Source of the DNA: HR10 sp964615335
Lineage (GTDB): Bacteria; Acidobacteriota; Blastocatellia; HR10
DNA length: 64,000 bases
Direction of reading: 5' to 3'
Assembly (NCBI GenBank): GCA_964615335.1
Contig: CAZTMT010000013.1
Location: 1 to 64,000 of the forward strand
Shown here: piece after piece, positions 17,490 through 26,879 of the stretch
Position numbering within the stretch: the first letter of the stretch is position 1
Layout of the letters: every line of letters begins with the position of its first letter
The notes under the pieces: generated by a model
Databases searched by the model: none
Seen by the model: the letters and a program-made list of their open reading frames with translations, nothing else
What the model was told of the DNA's origin: nothing
Position numbers and translations under genes: made by a program

Positions 17490-17609
17490 ACCGGGAGAGC
17501 TTACCGCAGCGCGCGCGCATTGGACAAATGGCCCAGACGAGTTCTTCCGTGCGCAGAGAGCCCGCGCACAGATTGACAGCCTGGCGGCTTCAGCCTCACC
17601 ATAGACGCG

Positions 17610-18566
17610 ATGAAAAAGATCATCTTCAACGCCGCTGGACGCGTGCGAGCCGGATGGCGCATGCTCTTGTTCTTCGCGCTCTTTCTGGCACTCACTCCCC
17701 TGGCCGGCTCTCTCGTGGACTCTCTGATAGCGCGCCATGAGCTGGGGCCATTCCGCGCCCAGCTTCTCCTCTATGCCGCTCTGATCGGGGCGACACTTCT
17801 GGCTTCGGCCCTCTGTCTGCGATGGCTCGATCGGTATCCTTTCCGGAGCCTGGGATACCAGTGGCGAGAGGGGGGATGGCGCGAGTATCTTCTCGGATTC
17901 GGCCTGGCTTCGCTCATGATCACGGGAATAGTCTTGCTGGAGCTGCCGCTCGGTCATCTGGAGCTGCGCTGGAGCGCGCGCTCCTTCGCCGAGACCGTTC
18001 GGGGAATATCCGCTGCCCTTCTCTTCTTCCATGTGGCGGCGACTTTTGAGGAGATCCTCTTTCGCGGGTATCCGCTTCAGACGCTTCTGCGCGACGTGCG
18101 TCCTGAGATCGCCGTGAGCGCCCCTTCGCTTCTTTTCGGGCTGGGGCACGCGGGGAATCCGAACGCTTCCGAGTTAGGGGTCTTCAACACCGTGCTGGCC
18201 GGAGTATGGCTCTCGATCGCCTATATGAAGACACGCCGATTGTGGCTGCCCATTGGACTGCACACGGGATGGAATTTCACGATGGGCGCCGTCTACGGAC
18301 TGACGGTCAGCGGGCTCTCGGAACGTTTTGGCGCACCGCTCTTTCACGCCGTGCAGAGCGGTCCCGGGTGGTTCACCGGAGGGGACTATGGTCCTGAGGG
18401 GGGGATTCTCACAACGGGTCTTTTGCTCGGAGCGACCCTCTGGCTCTGGCGCACGCCGCGCATTCGCCCAGCGGATCGCCGACTGAGCGGCGTTGCAAAC
18501 CCGCCGGGAGACGACTATACTCATGCCTCCGATGAAACGGCAGAAGCATCAAACCGCGCGCCCTGA
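17610..18566 (+). CDS. CPBP-family intramembrane metalloprotease
   Basis: 318 residues, about eight membrane segments. The CPBP (Rce1-like/Abi) motifs are present: FEEILFRGYPLQTLL, FGLGHAGNP and LPIGLHTGWNFTMG, giving the glutamate pair and histidines of the active site. The family cleaves membrane-bound substrates or acts in bacteriocin immunity; the substrate here is unknown. The last 44 bases overlap the start of the VKOR-DsbA gene in another frame, so the two are co-translated. A TTGACA at 17573-17578 lies upstream but I see no good -10. Confidence 0.82.
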   Translation: MKKIIFNAAGRVRAGWRMLLFFALFLALTPLAGSLVDSLIARHELGPFRAQLLLYAALIGATLLASALCLRWLDRYPFRSLGYQWREGGWREYLLGFGLASLMITGIVLLELPLGHLELRWSARSFAETVRGISAALLFFHVAATFEEILFRGYPLQTLLRDVRPEIAVSAPSLLFGLGHAGNPNASELGVFNTVLAGVWLSIAYMKTRRLWLPIGLHTGWNFTMGAVYGLTVSGLSERFGAPLFHAVQSGPGWFTGGDYGPEGGILTTGLLLGATLWLWRTPRIRPADRRLSGVANPPGDDYTHASDETAEASNRAP

Positions 18567-19800
18567 GACCTCCGCCGCGCTGCCCAAGGGGCCGCGCGCC
18601 CTCTCTCCGGCAATCGGGCCGCTGCTTTCCTGCTACCGGGGGATTCGCGGAGCGGCCACTCTGGGATTGCTCTCGGCCCTCTATCTGACATGGCACTATA
18701 AGCTCTTTCTCTCCGGAGCCGGAGATCAGGCCCTCTGCAATGTGAGCCAGGTGATCAACTGCGATCGGATCGCGGCCTCGGAGTGGAGTCGGCTCTTTGG
18801 CGTTCCCCTGGCCGCTTGGGGCGTGGGGGGGTATGCGGCCCTCATCGCGCACACGACGAAAGCCCTGCGCCGCGCCGCATCTTCCCGAGAGCGCGGAGGG
18901 CCATCGGAGTATGTTTTCTCGACGCTGCTTTTGATTCTGCCGTTTGCCGCCGGACTGGCCATCTTGCCCACGGTCTCTCTCGTGCAGGTACGTGCGCTCT
19001 GCTTGGGATGCGCGGTGAGCTGGATCGCCGATCTGGGGCTTCTGCTGTTCGGCATCCTCCTTTTCAAGCGCGCCCGTGCGCTGGGTCCTGCGCCCCGAGC
19101 CCTTCGCCTACTGTGGCCTTCGCTGGCGCTCGGTGCCCTGGCCCTCGCCCTGCTGGCCTGGTATGCCCGTCCCTCAGCCTCCCCCCCTCTGGAAGAGGCG
19201 AAGCCCTCAGCGGAGCCCCCGCGCGTTCCTCTGGAGGCAGGGGACTTGACGGCGATTGATTCGCTCACTCCGGTTCTGGGGAATCCGGCCGCTCCGATTA
19301 CGATCGTCTACTTCACGGACTTCCAGTGCCCCTACTGCAAGCTGCAAACGGAAGCCTTGAAGGAATTGCTCACCCGTCGTCCCCGCGCCGTGCGCGTGAT
19401 CTATCGCCATTACCCGCTGGATCACTCATGCAATCTTCGGCTCACGCGGACGGCCCATCCGTATGCGTGCCAATTGGCGCAGCTGGCCATGGAGGCCCAC
19501 CGTCGCGGTTTGTTCCAGGAGTGGTCGCAAGAGATCTGGCGCGCGCAGGAATCGCTCACGCCCGAGCGTATCCGCGAGATCGCCGAGCGGTACGGCCTGG
19601 ATCTCGCGCGCGCGGAACAGGACGCCGAGATCCGACGGCGTCTGGCGCAGGACATCTCTCTGGCCGAGCGCTCCGGAGTGGATTCCACCCCGACGCTTAT
19701 CCTCCAAGGCCGCCTCCTGCGAGGATACCAACCCGTTGAGCGCCTGGAGTCCTTCGTCTCGGCCCTTCTGGCTCAAGGAAGCGGCCCAGAGGGGCGCTGA
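18523..19800 (+). CDS. vitamin K epoxide reductase (VKOR) - DsbA-like thioredoxin fusion
   Basis: 425 residues from the ATG at 18523 (an ATG 9 bases later and a TTG at 18493 are alternatives). The N-terminal half is a membrane VKOR domain with the loop cysteines Cys72 and Cys80 and the quinone-side CLGC pair, Cys160 and Cys163. After the last membrane span (about 197-213) and a Pro-rich linker comes a periplasmic DsbA/DsbG-like domain with CPYC (Cys269, Cys272) and a later SGVDSTPTL cis-proline segment. VKOR reoxidises the thioredoxin partner and passes electrons to quinone, so this single chain does the job of DsbA plus DsbB in making disulfide bonds. Confidence 0.92.
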   Translation: MPPMKRQKHQTARPETSAALPKGPRALSPAIGPLLSCYRGIRGAATLGLLSALYLTWHYKLFLSGAGDQALCNVSQVINCDRIAASEWSRLFGVPLAAWGVGGYAALIAHTTKALRRAASSRERGGPSEYVFSTLLLILPFAAGLAILPTVSLVQVRALCLGCAVSWIADLGLLLFGILLFKRARALGPAPRALRLLWPSLALGALALALLAWYARPSASPPLEEAKPSAEPPRVPLEAGDLTAIDSLTPVLGNPAAPITIVYFTDFQCPYCKLQTEALKELLTRRPRAVRVIYRHYPLDHSCNLRLTRTAHPYACQLAQLAMEAHRRGLFQEWSQEIWRAQESLTPERIREIAERYGLDLARAEQDAEIRRRLAQDISLAERSGVDSTPTLILQGRLLRGYQPVERLESFVSALLAQGSGPEGR

Positions 19801-19848
19801 GATCGGCGCTTGAGACTTCTCCTTGGGAAGCTCCCGCTCCCCCGCAGA

Positions 19849-22800
19849 TCAGAAGACGAGCTTGAGCGCGAGCTGAATCTGACGCGGATCGAAAGCCGAC
19901 GTCGGCTGCCCCGCCGTCAGGAAGTTGTTGCTCACATCGCTCACGTTGACCCGATTGAACGAGTTGAACATCTCGAAGATCGCATCCAGCCGCCATCGTT
20001 CGGTGAGGAAGAACGAGCGCGTGAGCCGAATATCCAAGCTCGCGAAGCCGGGTCGCATGCCCGTGTTCCGTCCCAGATTCCCGATCTGCCCCTCCGGAGG
20101 AACGGCGAAGACGCCAAACGGATGCTCGCGCGTCGGGGGGCCGATCAGGTTGGGCCGATCATTGTAGGGACTTGTGTCGAAGTTGTTGTCTTGCCCGAGA
20201 TAGATCGTGAAGGGACGTCCCGAAGAGAGTTCCAGAATCGGCGCGAATGTGAAATCAGCCAGGAGTTTCCTCCACAAGCCGCTATCCGAATGCCGATACG
20301 GACTCTGAAAGACGCCGCTCAGAACGAAGCGATGCCGCTGATCGAAGTTCGAGAGGGAGCGCTCCAGATCCGCTCGGAAACTGTCTTGCGGGATCAGTTG
20401 CGATTGCAGATCGGTCGAGTCGTCTATCGTCTTCGAGAGGGTGTAGCTCACAAGCAACTGCACGTTGCGGCTGTAGCGCTTGTTGATGTTGAGCGAGAAG
20501 CCGTGGTAGGAGGAGCTGCCCGCGGTCTCCTGCAAGATGATCTGCGCGTAAGGGATGAAAACGCCCGGCCCCTGCGGCAAGCCGAGAGCGCGCGCGATCT
20601 GCAGGGCCTGCTCGCGGCTGATGCCGGCGCGCTGGAGCAGCGCGAAGTTCGGCCCCGAAGGACGGAAGAAGTTGAAGAACGCCGTCGGGACGACGCCCCC
20701 CGCCGGATCAAAGGCGGTGACCTGAAGCGGATTGATCCCCGGCGGAGCCAGCCCCAATTGAACGGCCCGATCCCGATTCCGCAGAAGCAGCGAGACAAGG
20801 GGCGGATTGATCTCACGCGGACGATTCAGATGCGTCCCCTTGACGAAGAGATAGGCCACGCTCACGCTCACGTCCGAAACGATCTGCTGCTCGATCGTCA
20901 GGTTCGCATGCTGCGCATAGGGCAAGACATTCCGGCGCGAAGTCGGCAACATGAAGGGCAGAAGCGGACTGAGATTCAGGATGCCCTCTTGCGTCTGAAG
21001 GGCGGGCGCTCGCGTATCGAATCGCTGCTGATCGGGCAGGTAGCCGGGGAACGTGAGCACGCCCTGAAAGAGCGAGGCGGCATTGAGGCTCTGAGGCGCC
21101 GGCGTGCCGATCGGGAGGACGAGATGGCGCGTGCCATTGGCGATGCGCGAGTTGGCGAAGGTCGCCAGAAACGACTTGTCGTGGAAGATCCCGTAGGCTG
21201 CGCGGATGACCATTCGGCCGCTGTTGCGCGGATCCCAGGCCAGGGCCAGACGCGGCTGCACGTTGTTGTAGTCGCGCGCGATCCCCTCCAGCAGGCCGAG
21301 CGCCCGCTCCGCTTCCGCCGAAAGCGGCGTCGGCGGAGAGAGTGAGGGCGTCAGCTCGACCTCATAGCGCACGCCGTAGTTGAGCGTGAGGTTGGGGCGC
21401 AGCCGCCAACTGTCCTGGCCGAAGACGGCCAGCGTCTTGTTCGATCCCGCCACATGAGGATCTCCAAAGCCCTGCAGGAAATTCTGCGGCAGACCGAGCC
21501 CATAGGCCTGCACGGGAGTCAGCGGCGGAGCGATCCGCAGGTTCGGATCCAGAACCGAGGCCGGAAGGGGCCCGAAGTTGTAGACCCCTCCGAAATAGAG
21601 CTGAAAATCGGCCCGCGTGGGGATGTAGTTGATGTCCGTCCCGAACTTCATCTGATGCGTGCCGCGGATGAGCGAGAGATTGTCCATCCACTGGAACCGC
21701 TTCTCCACACGATCCAGCGGAGAGAAGGCCTCCTGTCCGAAGAAAGCGACGCCCGCAATATTGACCGCCACCTGCGTGCTCTGCGGCTTGAATCCCAGCC
21801 CCCGACGCGCTGCCTGAAATCGCGCTTCGTTGACGACGTTCCCCCCGAGCACGCTCGTCATCTGCGCGGCAAAGGCCAGATCGCGAAACTGCTCCCAAGC
21901 CGTGCGCGAGAAGGCGTTCTGCCCGAAGGGTTGGTTCTGCGAAGTCGTCTGAATGCCCGTCGTCGTGCTCGGCGTGACCGAGAGTCGTGTCGTGAGCCGA
22001 TGCGCGGGCGAGAGCTGATGATCGAACTTCGCCAGATAGAAGCTCACCTGCTGCGAGATCGGATAGCTCCCTGCTAACGGCTGCAGCGGCTGAAAACGGG
22101 GCGGAAGGGGACGACCCGTCGGGAAGATGCGCGGTCCTCCCGGACCCAGGGGACTTCCGAAGAGCGCCGTCGCCGAGGCGGCCGCAAGCGTTCGGAAGTA
22201 CGCGGCCCGCAAGGGTTCGGGCACGGCGGGATTCCCGACAAAGGCCGCCTGCTCGCGCGTCAGAAGTCCCGTCGCGCCGCCGAAGCTCACCGGGACCAGG
22301 CCGAAATTCCCCTGCCCGATAGTCGAAAATCCCGTCTCCTGCCGCCGCGTCGTCTCGTACGAGAAGAAGTAGAAATGGCGATCGCGCACAAAGGGTCCGC
22401 CCAGTGTCGCTCCCGCCTGCACGCGCGTGTATGGGGGATCCGGTTCGGTCGAGAACGCATTCCGCGCCTGAAACGACCGATGCCGGATGAACCCAAACAG
22501 AGTCCCGTGAACTTCGTTGGTCCCCGAGCGCGTGACGATGTTCACGACGCCGCCCGTAGCCCGTCCGAATTCCGCATTGTAGCTGTTGGCGATGATCTGG
22601 AATTCCTGCACGGCCTCTTGCGAGACCGTAGCCCGCACGGCGTTCACGGAGTTGTCGTTGTTGTCCACCCCATCTACCTGCACGTTGTTGCCGCGCGCGC
22701 GCTGGCCGCCGAAGTTGAGCCCCGAAGTGGGAGCCGGTCCGATGGCCGGCGCATTGTCGCGCGTCACCAGGGAGCTGGTCAGCGCGAAGAAGAGATAGTT

Positions 22801-23262
22801 CCGCCCGTTGATCGGCAGGTAATCAATGCGGCGTTGATCAATCGTTTCGACCACCGCCGTGCGCGTCCGCTCGATGATCTCCGTCCCCGCCTGCACAGTC
22901 ATCTCCTCGCCCAGGCGCGCGACCTCCAAGCGCACGTTCAGTTCGGCGCTCTGCCCGACCGTCAGCACGACGTTCGCATTCACGACCCGGGCGAATCCGG
23001 GCGCCTCCACGATCACTTCATAGCGCCCCGGAGGAAGGGCAAGGAAACGGAACTGCCCCGTCTCGTCGGTCGTCGTCGCGCGCGAGAAGTTCGTCGCCGG
23101 ATTCCGAACCGTCACCGTCGCGCCCACGACGACGCGCGATTGTGGATCCAGGACGACTCCCGAGAGATCGGCCGATGCCGCCTGTGCTTGTCCGGCCAGG
23201 GCCGAAGGAGAACTCCCCAAACATGTTCCCGCGAGGGCGAGAAAAAGAACGATCGTTTTCAT
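19849..23262 (-). CDS. TonB-dependent receptor, Oar-like, with carboxypeptidase regulatory-like domain
   Basis: 1137 residues. A signal peptide (1-23) is followed by a carboxypeptidase-like beta-sandwich (about 30-115), a plug domain (about 120-250, with GRNYLFFALTSS and VQVDGVDNNDNSVN) and a large outer-membrane beta-barrel ending in a final aromatic residue (LALKLVF). This Oar-type architecture is strongly expanded in Acidobacteriota. Such receptors import large substrates or act in surface assembly using TonB energy; the ligand is unknown. The ATG at 23262 has GGAGGGAG upstream. It converges with the VKOR-DsbA gene. A second member lies at 48303-51593. Confidence 0.9.
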   Translation of the reverse strand: MKTIVLFLALAGTCLGSSPSALAGQAQAASADLSGVVLDPQSRVVVGATVTVRNPATNFSRATTTDETGQFRFLALPPGRYEVIVEAPGFARVVNANVVLTVGQSAELNVRLEVARLGEEMTVQAGTEIIERTRTAVVETIDQRRIDYLPINGRNYLFFALTSSLVTRDNAPAIGPAPTSGLNFGGQRARGNNVQVDGVDNNDNSVNAVRATVSQEAVQEFQIIANSYNAEFGRATGGVVNIVTRSGTNEVHGTLFGFIRHRSFQARNAFSTEPDPPYTRVQAGATLGGPFVRDRHFYFFSYETTRRQETGFSTIGQGNFGLVPVSFGGATGLLTREQAAFVGNPAVPEPLRAAYFRTLAAASATALFGSPLGPGGPRIFPTGRPLPPRFQPLQPLAGSYPISQQVSFYLAKFDHQLSPAHRLTTRLSVTPSTTTGIQTTSQNQPFGQNAFSRTAWEQFRDLAFAAQMTSVLGGNVVNEARFQAARRGLGFKPQSTQVAVNIAGVAFFGQEAFSPLDRVEKRFQWMDNLSLIRGTHQMKFGTDINYIPTRADFQLYFGGVYNFGPLPASVLDPNLRIAPPLTPVQAYGLGLPQNFLQGFGDPHVAGSNKTLAVFGQDSWRLRPNLTLNYGVRYEVELTPSLSPPTPLSAEAERALGLLEGIARDYNNVQPRLALAWDPRNSGRMVIRAAYGIFHDKSFLATFANSRIANGTRHLVLPIGTPAPQSLNAASLFQGVLTFPGYLPDQQRFDTRAPALQTQEGILNLSPLLPFMLPTSRRNVLPYAQHANLTIEQQIVSDVSVSVAYLFVKGTHLNRPREINPPLVSLLLRNRDRAVQLGLAPPGINPLQVTAFDPAGGVVPTAFFNFFRPSGPNFALLQRAGISREQALQIARALGLPQGPGVFIPYAQIILQETAGSSSYHGFSLNINKRYSRNVQLLVSYTLSKTIDDSTDLQSQLIPQDSFRADLERSLSNFDQRHRFVLSGVFQSPYRHSDSGLWRKLLADFTFAPILELSSGRPFTIYLGQDNNFDTSPYNDRPNLIGPPTREHPFGVFAVPPEGQIGNLGRNTGMRPGFASLDIRLTRSFFLTERWRLDAIFEMFNSFNRVNVSDVSNNFLTAGQPTSAFDPRQIQLALKLVF

Positions 23263-23305
23263 CGCTCTCCCTCCGTAGTGGCCTCACCTGCATTCGGTCG
23301 GCGCC

Positions 23306-23314
23306 ATTTTACCA
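23306..23314 (-). promoter_or_regulatory. extended -10 promoter for the TonB-dependent receptor
   Basis: Minus-strand TGGTAAAAT: TAAAAT as -10 with a TGn extension, 44 bases before the ATG. The surrounding TTGTGGTAAAAT closely matches the element before the tlpA-like gene (60163-60171). No good -35. Confidence 0.45.
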
Positions 23315-23355
23315 CAAGGCGGGAGGGGACTTCCACGACCTTCCGAAAGCCCGAT

Positions 23356-23380
23356 GCGGGGTGGGTCTTCTCCACCCCGC
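23356..23380. terminator. strong hairpin between rng and the receptor gene
   Basis: GCGGGGTGG (23356-23364) pairs perfectly with CCACCCCGC (23372-23380), 7-base loop. It lies just after the end of rng on the minus strand. There is no clean T-run on either side, so termination is plausible but unproven. Confidence 0.4.
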
Positions 23381-23415
23381 AATGTCACAGCAGCCATCAC
23401 AGATTGAGCCAAACC

Positions 23416-25599
23416 CTACCCCAGGGCGATATCGAACTGCTCCTGATGCACCAGAGGATCCACTTTGAGCGTCACATTGCCCCCGAGATAGGCTTCGACC
23501 TGCTCCAGGACTTTCGGATACTTCTCGCGCAGAGCGCGCGCGACTTCCGGATGGACGCGCAGGACGGCTTCCTTTCCATCTTTGATCTCCTGAGCCAGTG
23601 CCATGCGCCGAGCTTCATCGAGGATTTCCAGGCACACCGTCTGCGGAGACTTCACCAGCCCGCTTCCATGACAATAGGGGCAGGGTTCGCAGAGCGTATG
23701 TTCGAGACTCTGCCGGACTCGCTTGCGCGTGATGGCGACCAGTCCGAAGTCGTTGAACTGCAGGATCTTGGTCGGCGCTCGGTCCTTCCGCAGCTCCTCC
23801 TCGAGCACCTGCATGACCCTCTGCCGGTTCTTGCGCTCCTCCATGTCAATGAAGTCCAGCACGATGATCCCCCCGAGATCACGCAGACGGATCTGCCGGG
23901 CGATCTCGCGCGCCGCCTCGATATTGGTGCGCGTGATCGTGTCCTCGAAACGATTCGTCTTGCCGACGAACTTGCCCGTGTTCACATCAATGGCCACAAG
24001 AGCTTCCGTCTGATTGATGACAATGTACCCCCCCGATTTGAGCCACACGCGCGGACGGATGGCTTTTTCGATCTCGGCCTGAATCCCGTAGTCCTCGAAA
24101 ATGGGCGTGGGACGCGTGTGCAACTTCACCCGCGTGAGGAGCCGCGGCTGCACGCGCGCGATGAAGTTGACAATGCGCGCGTAATCCTCCTCATCATCCA
24201 CGCGAATGGCCGTGAAATCGTCCGAGAGGCGATCGCGCAAGATACGCTCGAGCAGATCCAGCTCTCGATGGATGAGCTGCGGCGCGCGCGCGCGCTCGGC
24301 TCGCGTGCGAATGTCCACCCATGTCCGGTGAAGGTAGAGCAGATCCTCCAGAAGCTCGGCTTCGGTGCACCCCTCGGCGGCCGTGCGCACGATCACTCCG
24401 CCAGTGATCTTCTGGCGCGCGCGCAGCTCGTTGATGAGCCGGCGCAGGCGCGCGCGCTCGGCCGGCGAGGTGATCCGTCGCGAAACCCCGACATGCTCGA
24501 ACGTGGGCAGATAGACCAGATACCGTCCCGGCAACGTGATATGCGTCGTCACGCGCGCGCCCTTGGTGCCGATCGGCTCCTTGGCGATTTGCACGAGGAT
24601 CTCCTGTCCCTCCTCGAGCAATTCGGTGATCGTCGGCTTGGACTCCGAACGCTCTTCGCTCGCCACTTCGGAACCGGAGCGCGCGGAGCGCCGTCGTCGC
24701 ACGCGCCGTCGCGCTGCCAGCCGCGCGCCCGGACGCGGGGAACGCACCGAGGCGTCCGCATCCGGAAGCGGGTCGTCGGCCGGCTCGCCCGGAAGAGGCT
24801 CCTGGTCCGCCTCCCCCTCCGAGGCGGGAGCAGCCGCCGAAATCTCCTCGGGCGGCTCGGATGACATCTCCGGCTCGCTCGGACCGATAGCCTCCGCCGC
24901 AGGCGCCGATGTTTCCTCTTTCGCAGGTTCCTCCGGCAGATCGTCCACGATGCGTTGCCGCCGCGGAGCCTGGCTCAGTTGCGCCTGAAACGAACCGATG
25001 CGCGGCGCGCTCTCTTCCGAAAGTGCCGACTCCGAGGGCTTCACCGAGCTTTCCAACTCAATCCGCCCCTCTTCGGCATGAAGCTCTTCGACGATCTTCT
25101 CCTCGACGATCGCCTCCTTGAGATCCACTTCCGGAGAGGTCGAGGACTCTTCGGCCAGCTCCGACGACGGGATGTCTTCGACCCAACGGGCCACCAGCTC
25201 CGAGAGTGAAGGAGCCTCCGGCTCGGGCGCAGGCTCCTGAGTCTCACGACGTGGCCCCGCCAGAGGCGGTTCGGCTAAGGTCTCAAGGGCGTGTTCGACC
25301 TCCCCCTTGGGCCTGGCTTCAGAAGAGGCCGGCTCGGACACCGGTTCGAACTCGATCTCCATGTCCTCCATCTCGATCACGTCCGAGACATAGAGGAACG
25401 CGTCCCGCTCCAGCCCGATGTCCACGAAAGCCGATTGCATGCCCGGCAAAACGCGCGTCACGCGCCCTTTGTAGATATTGCCGGCAATCCCCTGACTTTC
25501 CCCGACGCGCTCGACGTAGTACTCCGTGAGCACCCCATCTTCGAGGATGGCGATTTTCCGCTCGAAGGTATTGGAGCTGATGAGCATCTCCTTGGCCAT
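23416..25599 (-). CDS. rng: ribonuclease E/G family endoribonuclease with a large insertion in its S1 domain
   Basis: 727 residues. It cuts single-stranded RNA in mRNA decay and rRNA processing. The N-terminal S1 fold (NIYKGRVTRVLPGMQSAFVD, about 41-60) is interrupted after residue 75 by some 245 Glu/Pro/Ser/Ala-rich residues ending in an Arg-rich patch, and resumes near 323 with EILVQIAKEPIGTKGARVTT. The catalytic aspartates lie in ALVAIDVNTGKFVG and GGIIVLDFIDM; the zinc-link cysteines are in CEPCPYCHGSG. The ATG at 25599 is 8 bases after AAGGGGG. Last gene of the mre cluster, a conserved place for rng. Confidence 0.93.
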   Translation of the reverse strand: MAKEMLISSNTFERKIAILEDGVLTEYYVERVGESQGIAGNIYKGRVTRVLPGMQSAFVDIGLERDAFLYVSDVIEMEDMEIEFEPVSEPASSEARPKGEVEHALETLAEPPLAGPRRETQEPAPEPEAPSLSELVARWVEDIPSSELAEESSTSPEVDLKEAIVEEKIVEELHAEEGRIELESSVKPSESALSEESAPRIGSFQAQLSQAPRRQRIVDDLPEEPAKEETSAPAAEAIGPSEPEMSSEPPEEISAAAPASEGEADQEPLPGEPADDPLPDADASVRSPRPGARLAARRRVRRRRSARSGSEVASEERSESKPTITELLEEGQEILVQIAKEPIGTKGARVTTHITLPGRYLVYLPTFEHVGVSRRITSPAERARLRRLINELRARQKITGGVIVRTAAEGCTEAELLEDLLYLHRTWVDIRTRAERARAPQLIHRELDLLERILRDRLSDDFTAIRVDDEEDYARIVNFIARVQPRLLTRVKLHTRPTPIFEDYGIQAEIEKAIRPRVWLKSGGYIVINQTEALVAIDVNTGKFVGKTNRFEDTITRTNIEAAREIARQIRLRDLGGIIVLDFIDMEERKNRQRVMQVLEEELRKDRAPTKILQFNDFGLVAITRKRVRQSLEHTLCEPCPYCHGSGLVKSPQTVCLEILDEARRMALAQEIKDGKEAVLRVHPEVARALREKYPKVLEQVEAYLGGNVTLKVDPLVHQEQFDIALG

Positions 25600-25751
25600 C
25601 GTCATCACCCCCTTCACGTATGGACTTCGCCGCCGATCGTTCTCGGAGCAGCCGATGCGCTCTCCTCAGCCATCGGCCCTCTCTCGCTCTTCACGATGTC
25701 CTCTCTCGGCGGCAGGACTCCCGCCATAGGGTCCTCGGCGGGGTCCCCGAT

Positions 25752-26879
25752 TCAATTCACATGGCGATGTAATCGCACATTGGCGATCAGCCCTAGGCCG
25801 ATGAAGGCCGAGACCAGGGCTGAGCCTCCATAACTCATCAGCGGCAGCGGGATCCCGATGACGGGGACAAGTCCCATGACCATGCCCAGATTCACCACAA
25901 TGTGAAACCCAAGCTGTGAGACGACTCCTACGACCAGTAACGTCCCCACCTGATCCCGCGCCAGCTTCGCATGATTTAAAGCCCGCAGTAAAAGAAGGGC
26001 ATAGAGCACAAGAACGCTCAACATGCCCAGAAATCCCAATTCCTCGGCCACGACGGCCGCGATGAAATCCGTCTCCGCCTTGGGCAGGAAGCGCAACCGA
26101 CTCTGCGTCCCGCGAAAGAGGCCGCGTCCTGTGAGACCTCCCGATCCGACGGCGATCAGGGATTGATAGGTCTGGTAGCCATATCCCCGGCGATCGGCCT
26201 GCTCCGGATGAAAGATCGTCTCGATCCGCTCGACCTGATAGGGCTTCAAGACCCGATGCCGGAAATACCACCCGAGACTCAGAGCGACGGCCACGCCCAC
26301 AATTCCTGCGACCAGGACGCGCGGGCGCAGGCCCGTCACAAAGAGCATCCCCCCCAGAATCGGCAGGAACGTCAGAGCCGTCCCCATATCCGGCTGAAGC
26401 AACACGAGCAGAACCGGAAGACCGACGATCCCCGAAGCCATGAGCACTTCGCGCATCGCCAGATAAGGGGACTTGGTCTTCCGATGCTCCTCCCACCGCT
26501 CGGCCAGAAAGGGCGCCAGCAAAAGGATCGTCCCGATCTTCGCGAACTCTGAGGGTTGAATGCGAAACCCTCCCAGGCCCAACCACGCTTTCGTCCCGTA
26601 GACCTCTTGTCCGAACAGCAAGACCAGCACGAGGAGAAAGAGGCAGATCCCATAGATCAGGGGAGCGGCTTCCACGATTCGGTGATAATCCACAAGGACG
26701 GTCACCAGCATAGCCACAAGGCCCACAGCCAGCCAGAGGAGTTGCTTCTTCCAGAGATCGGCCTGCGGCTGCGAGCTGTAGATCTCCAACACACCCAGCA
26801 GCACCAGAAGCAGCGCGGCTCCCAGAAGCCACCAGTCGAAATCCAGAAGGAAACGTCGCCTTTGCCGATAGCTGGTCAT
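25752..26879 (-). CDS. rodA: RodA peptidoglycan glycosyltransferase (SEDS family)
   Basis: 375 residues, about ten membrane spans. RodA polymerises lipid II into glycan strands in the elongation machinery with PBP2 and MreB. SEDS marks are GTKAWLGLGGFRIQPSEFAK, the VLLQPDMGTALTFLP motif with the catalytic aspartate loop, AETDFIAAVVAEELGFLG and the C-terminal GIPLPLMSYGGSALVSAFIG. Its ATG overlaps the mrdA stop (ATGA), coupling the polymerase and transpeptidase. The 152 bases between rodA and rng show no gene or clear signal. Confidence 0.95.
   Translation of the reverse strand: MTSYRQRRRFLLDFDWWLLGAALLLVLLGVLEIYSSQPQADLWKKQLLWLAVGLVAMLVTVLVDYHRIVEAAPLIYGICLFLLVLVLLFGQEVYGTKAWLGLGGFRIQPSEFAKIGTILLLAPFLAERWEEHRKTKSPYLAMREVLMASGIVGLPVLLVLLQPDMGTALTFLPILGGMLFVTGLRPRVLVAGIVGVAVALSLGWYFRHRVLKPYQVERIETIFHPEQADRRGYGYQTYQSLIAVGSGGLTGRGLFRGTQSRLRFLPKAETDFIAAVVAEELGFLGMLSVLVLYALLLLRALNHAKLARDQVGTLLVVGVVSQLGFHIVVNLGMVMGLVPVIGIPLPLMSYGGSALVSAFIGLGLIANVRLHRHVN

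Noticed and set aside
22375..24864. 829-codon open frame on the plus strand
   Set aside because: Runs antisense across the TonB receptor start and RNase E/G gene; mirrors their codons.
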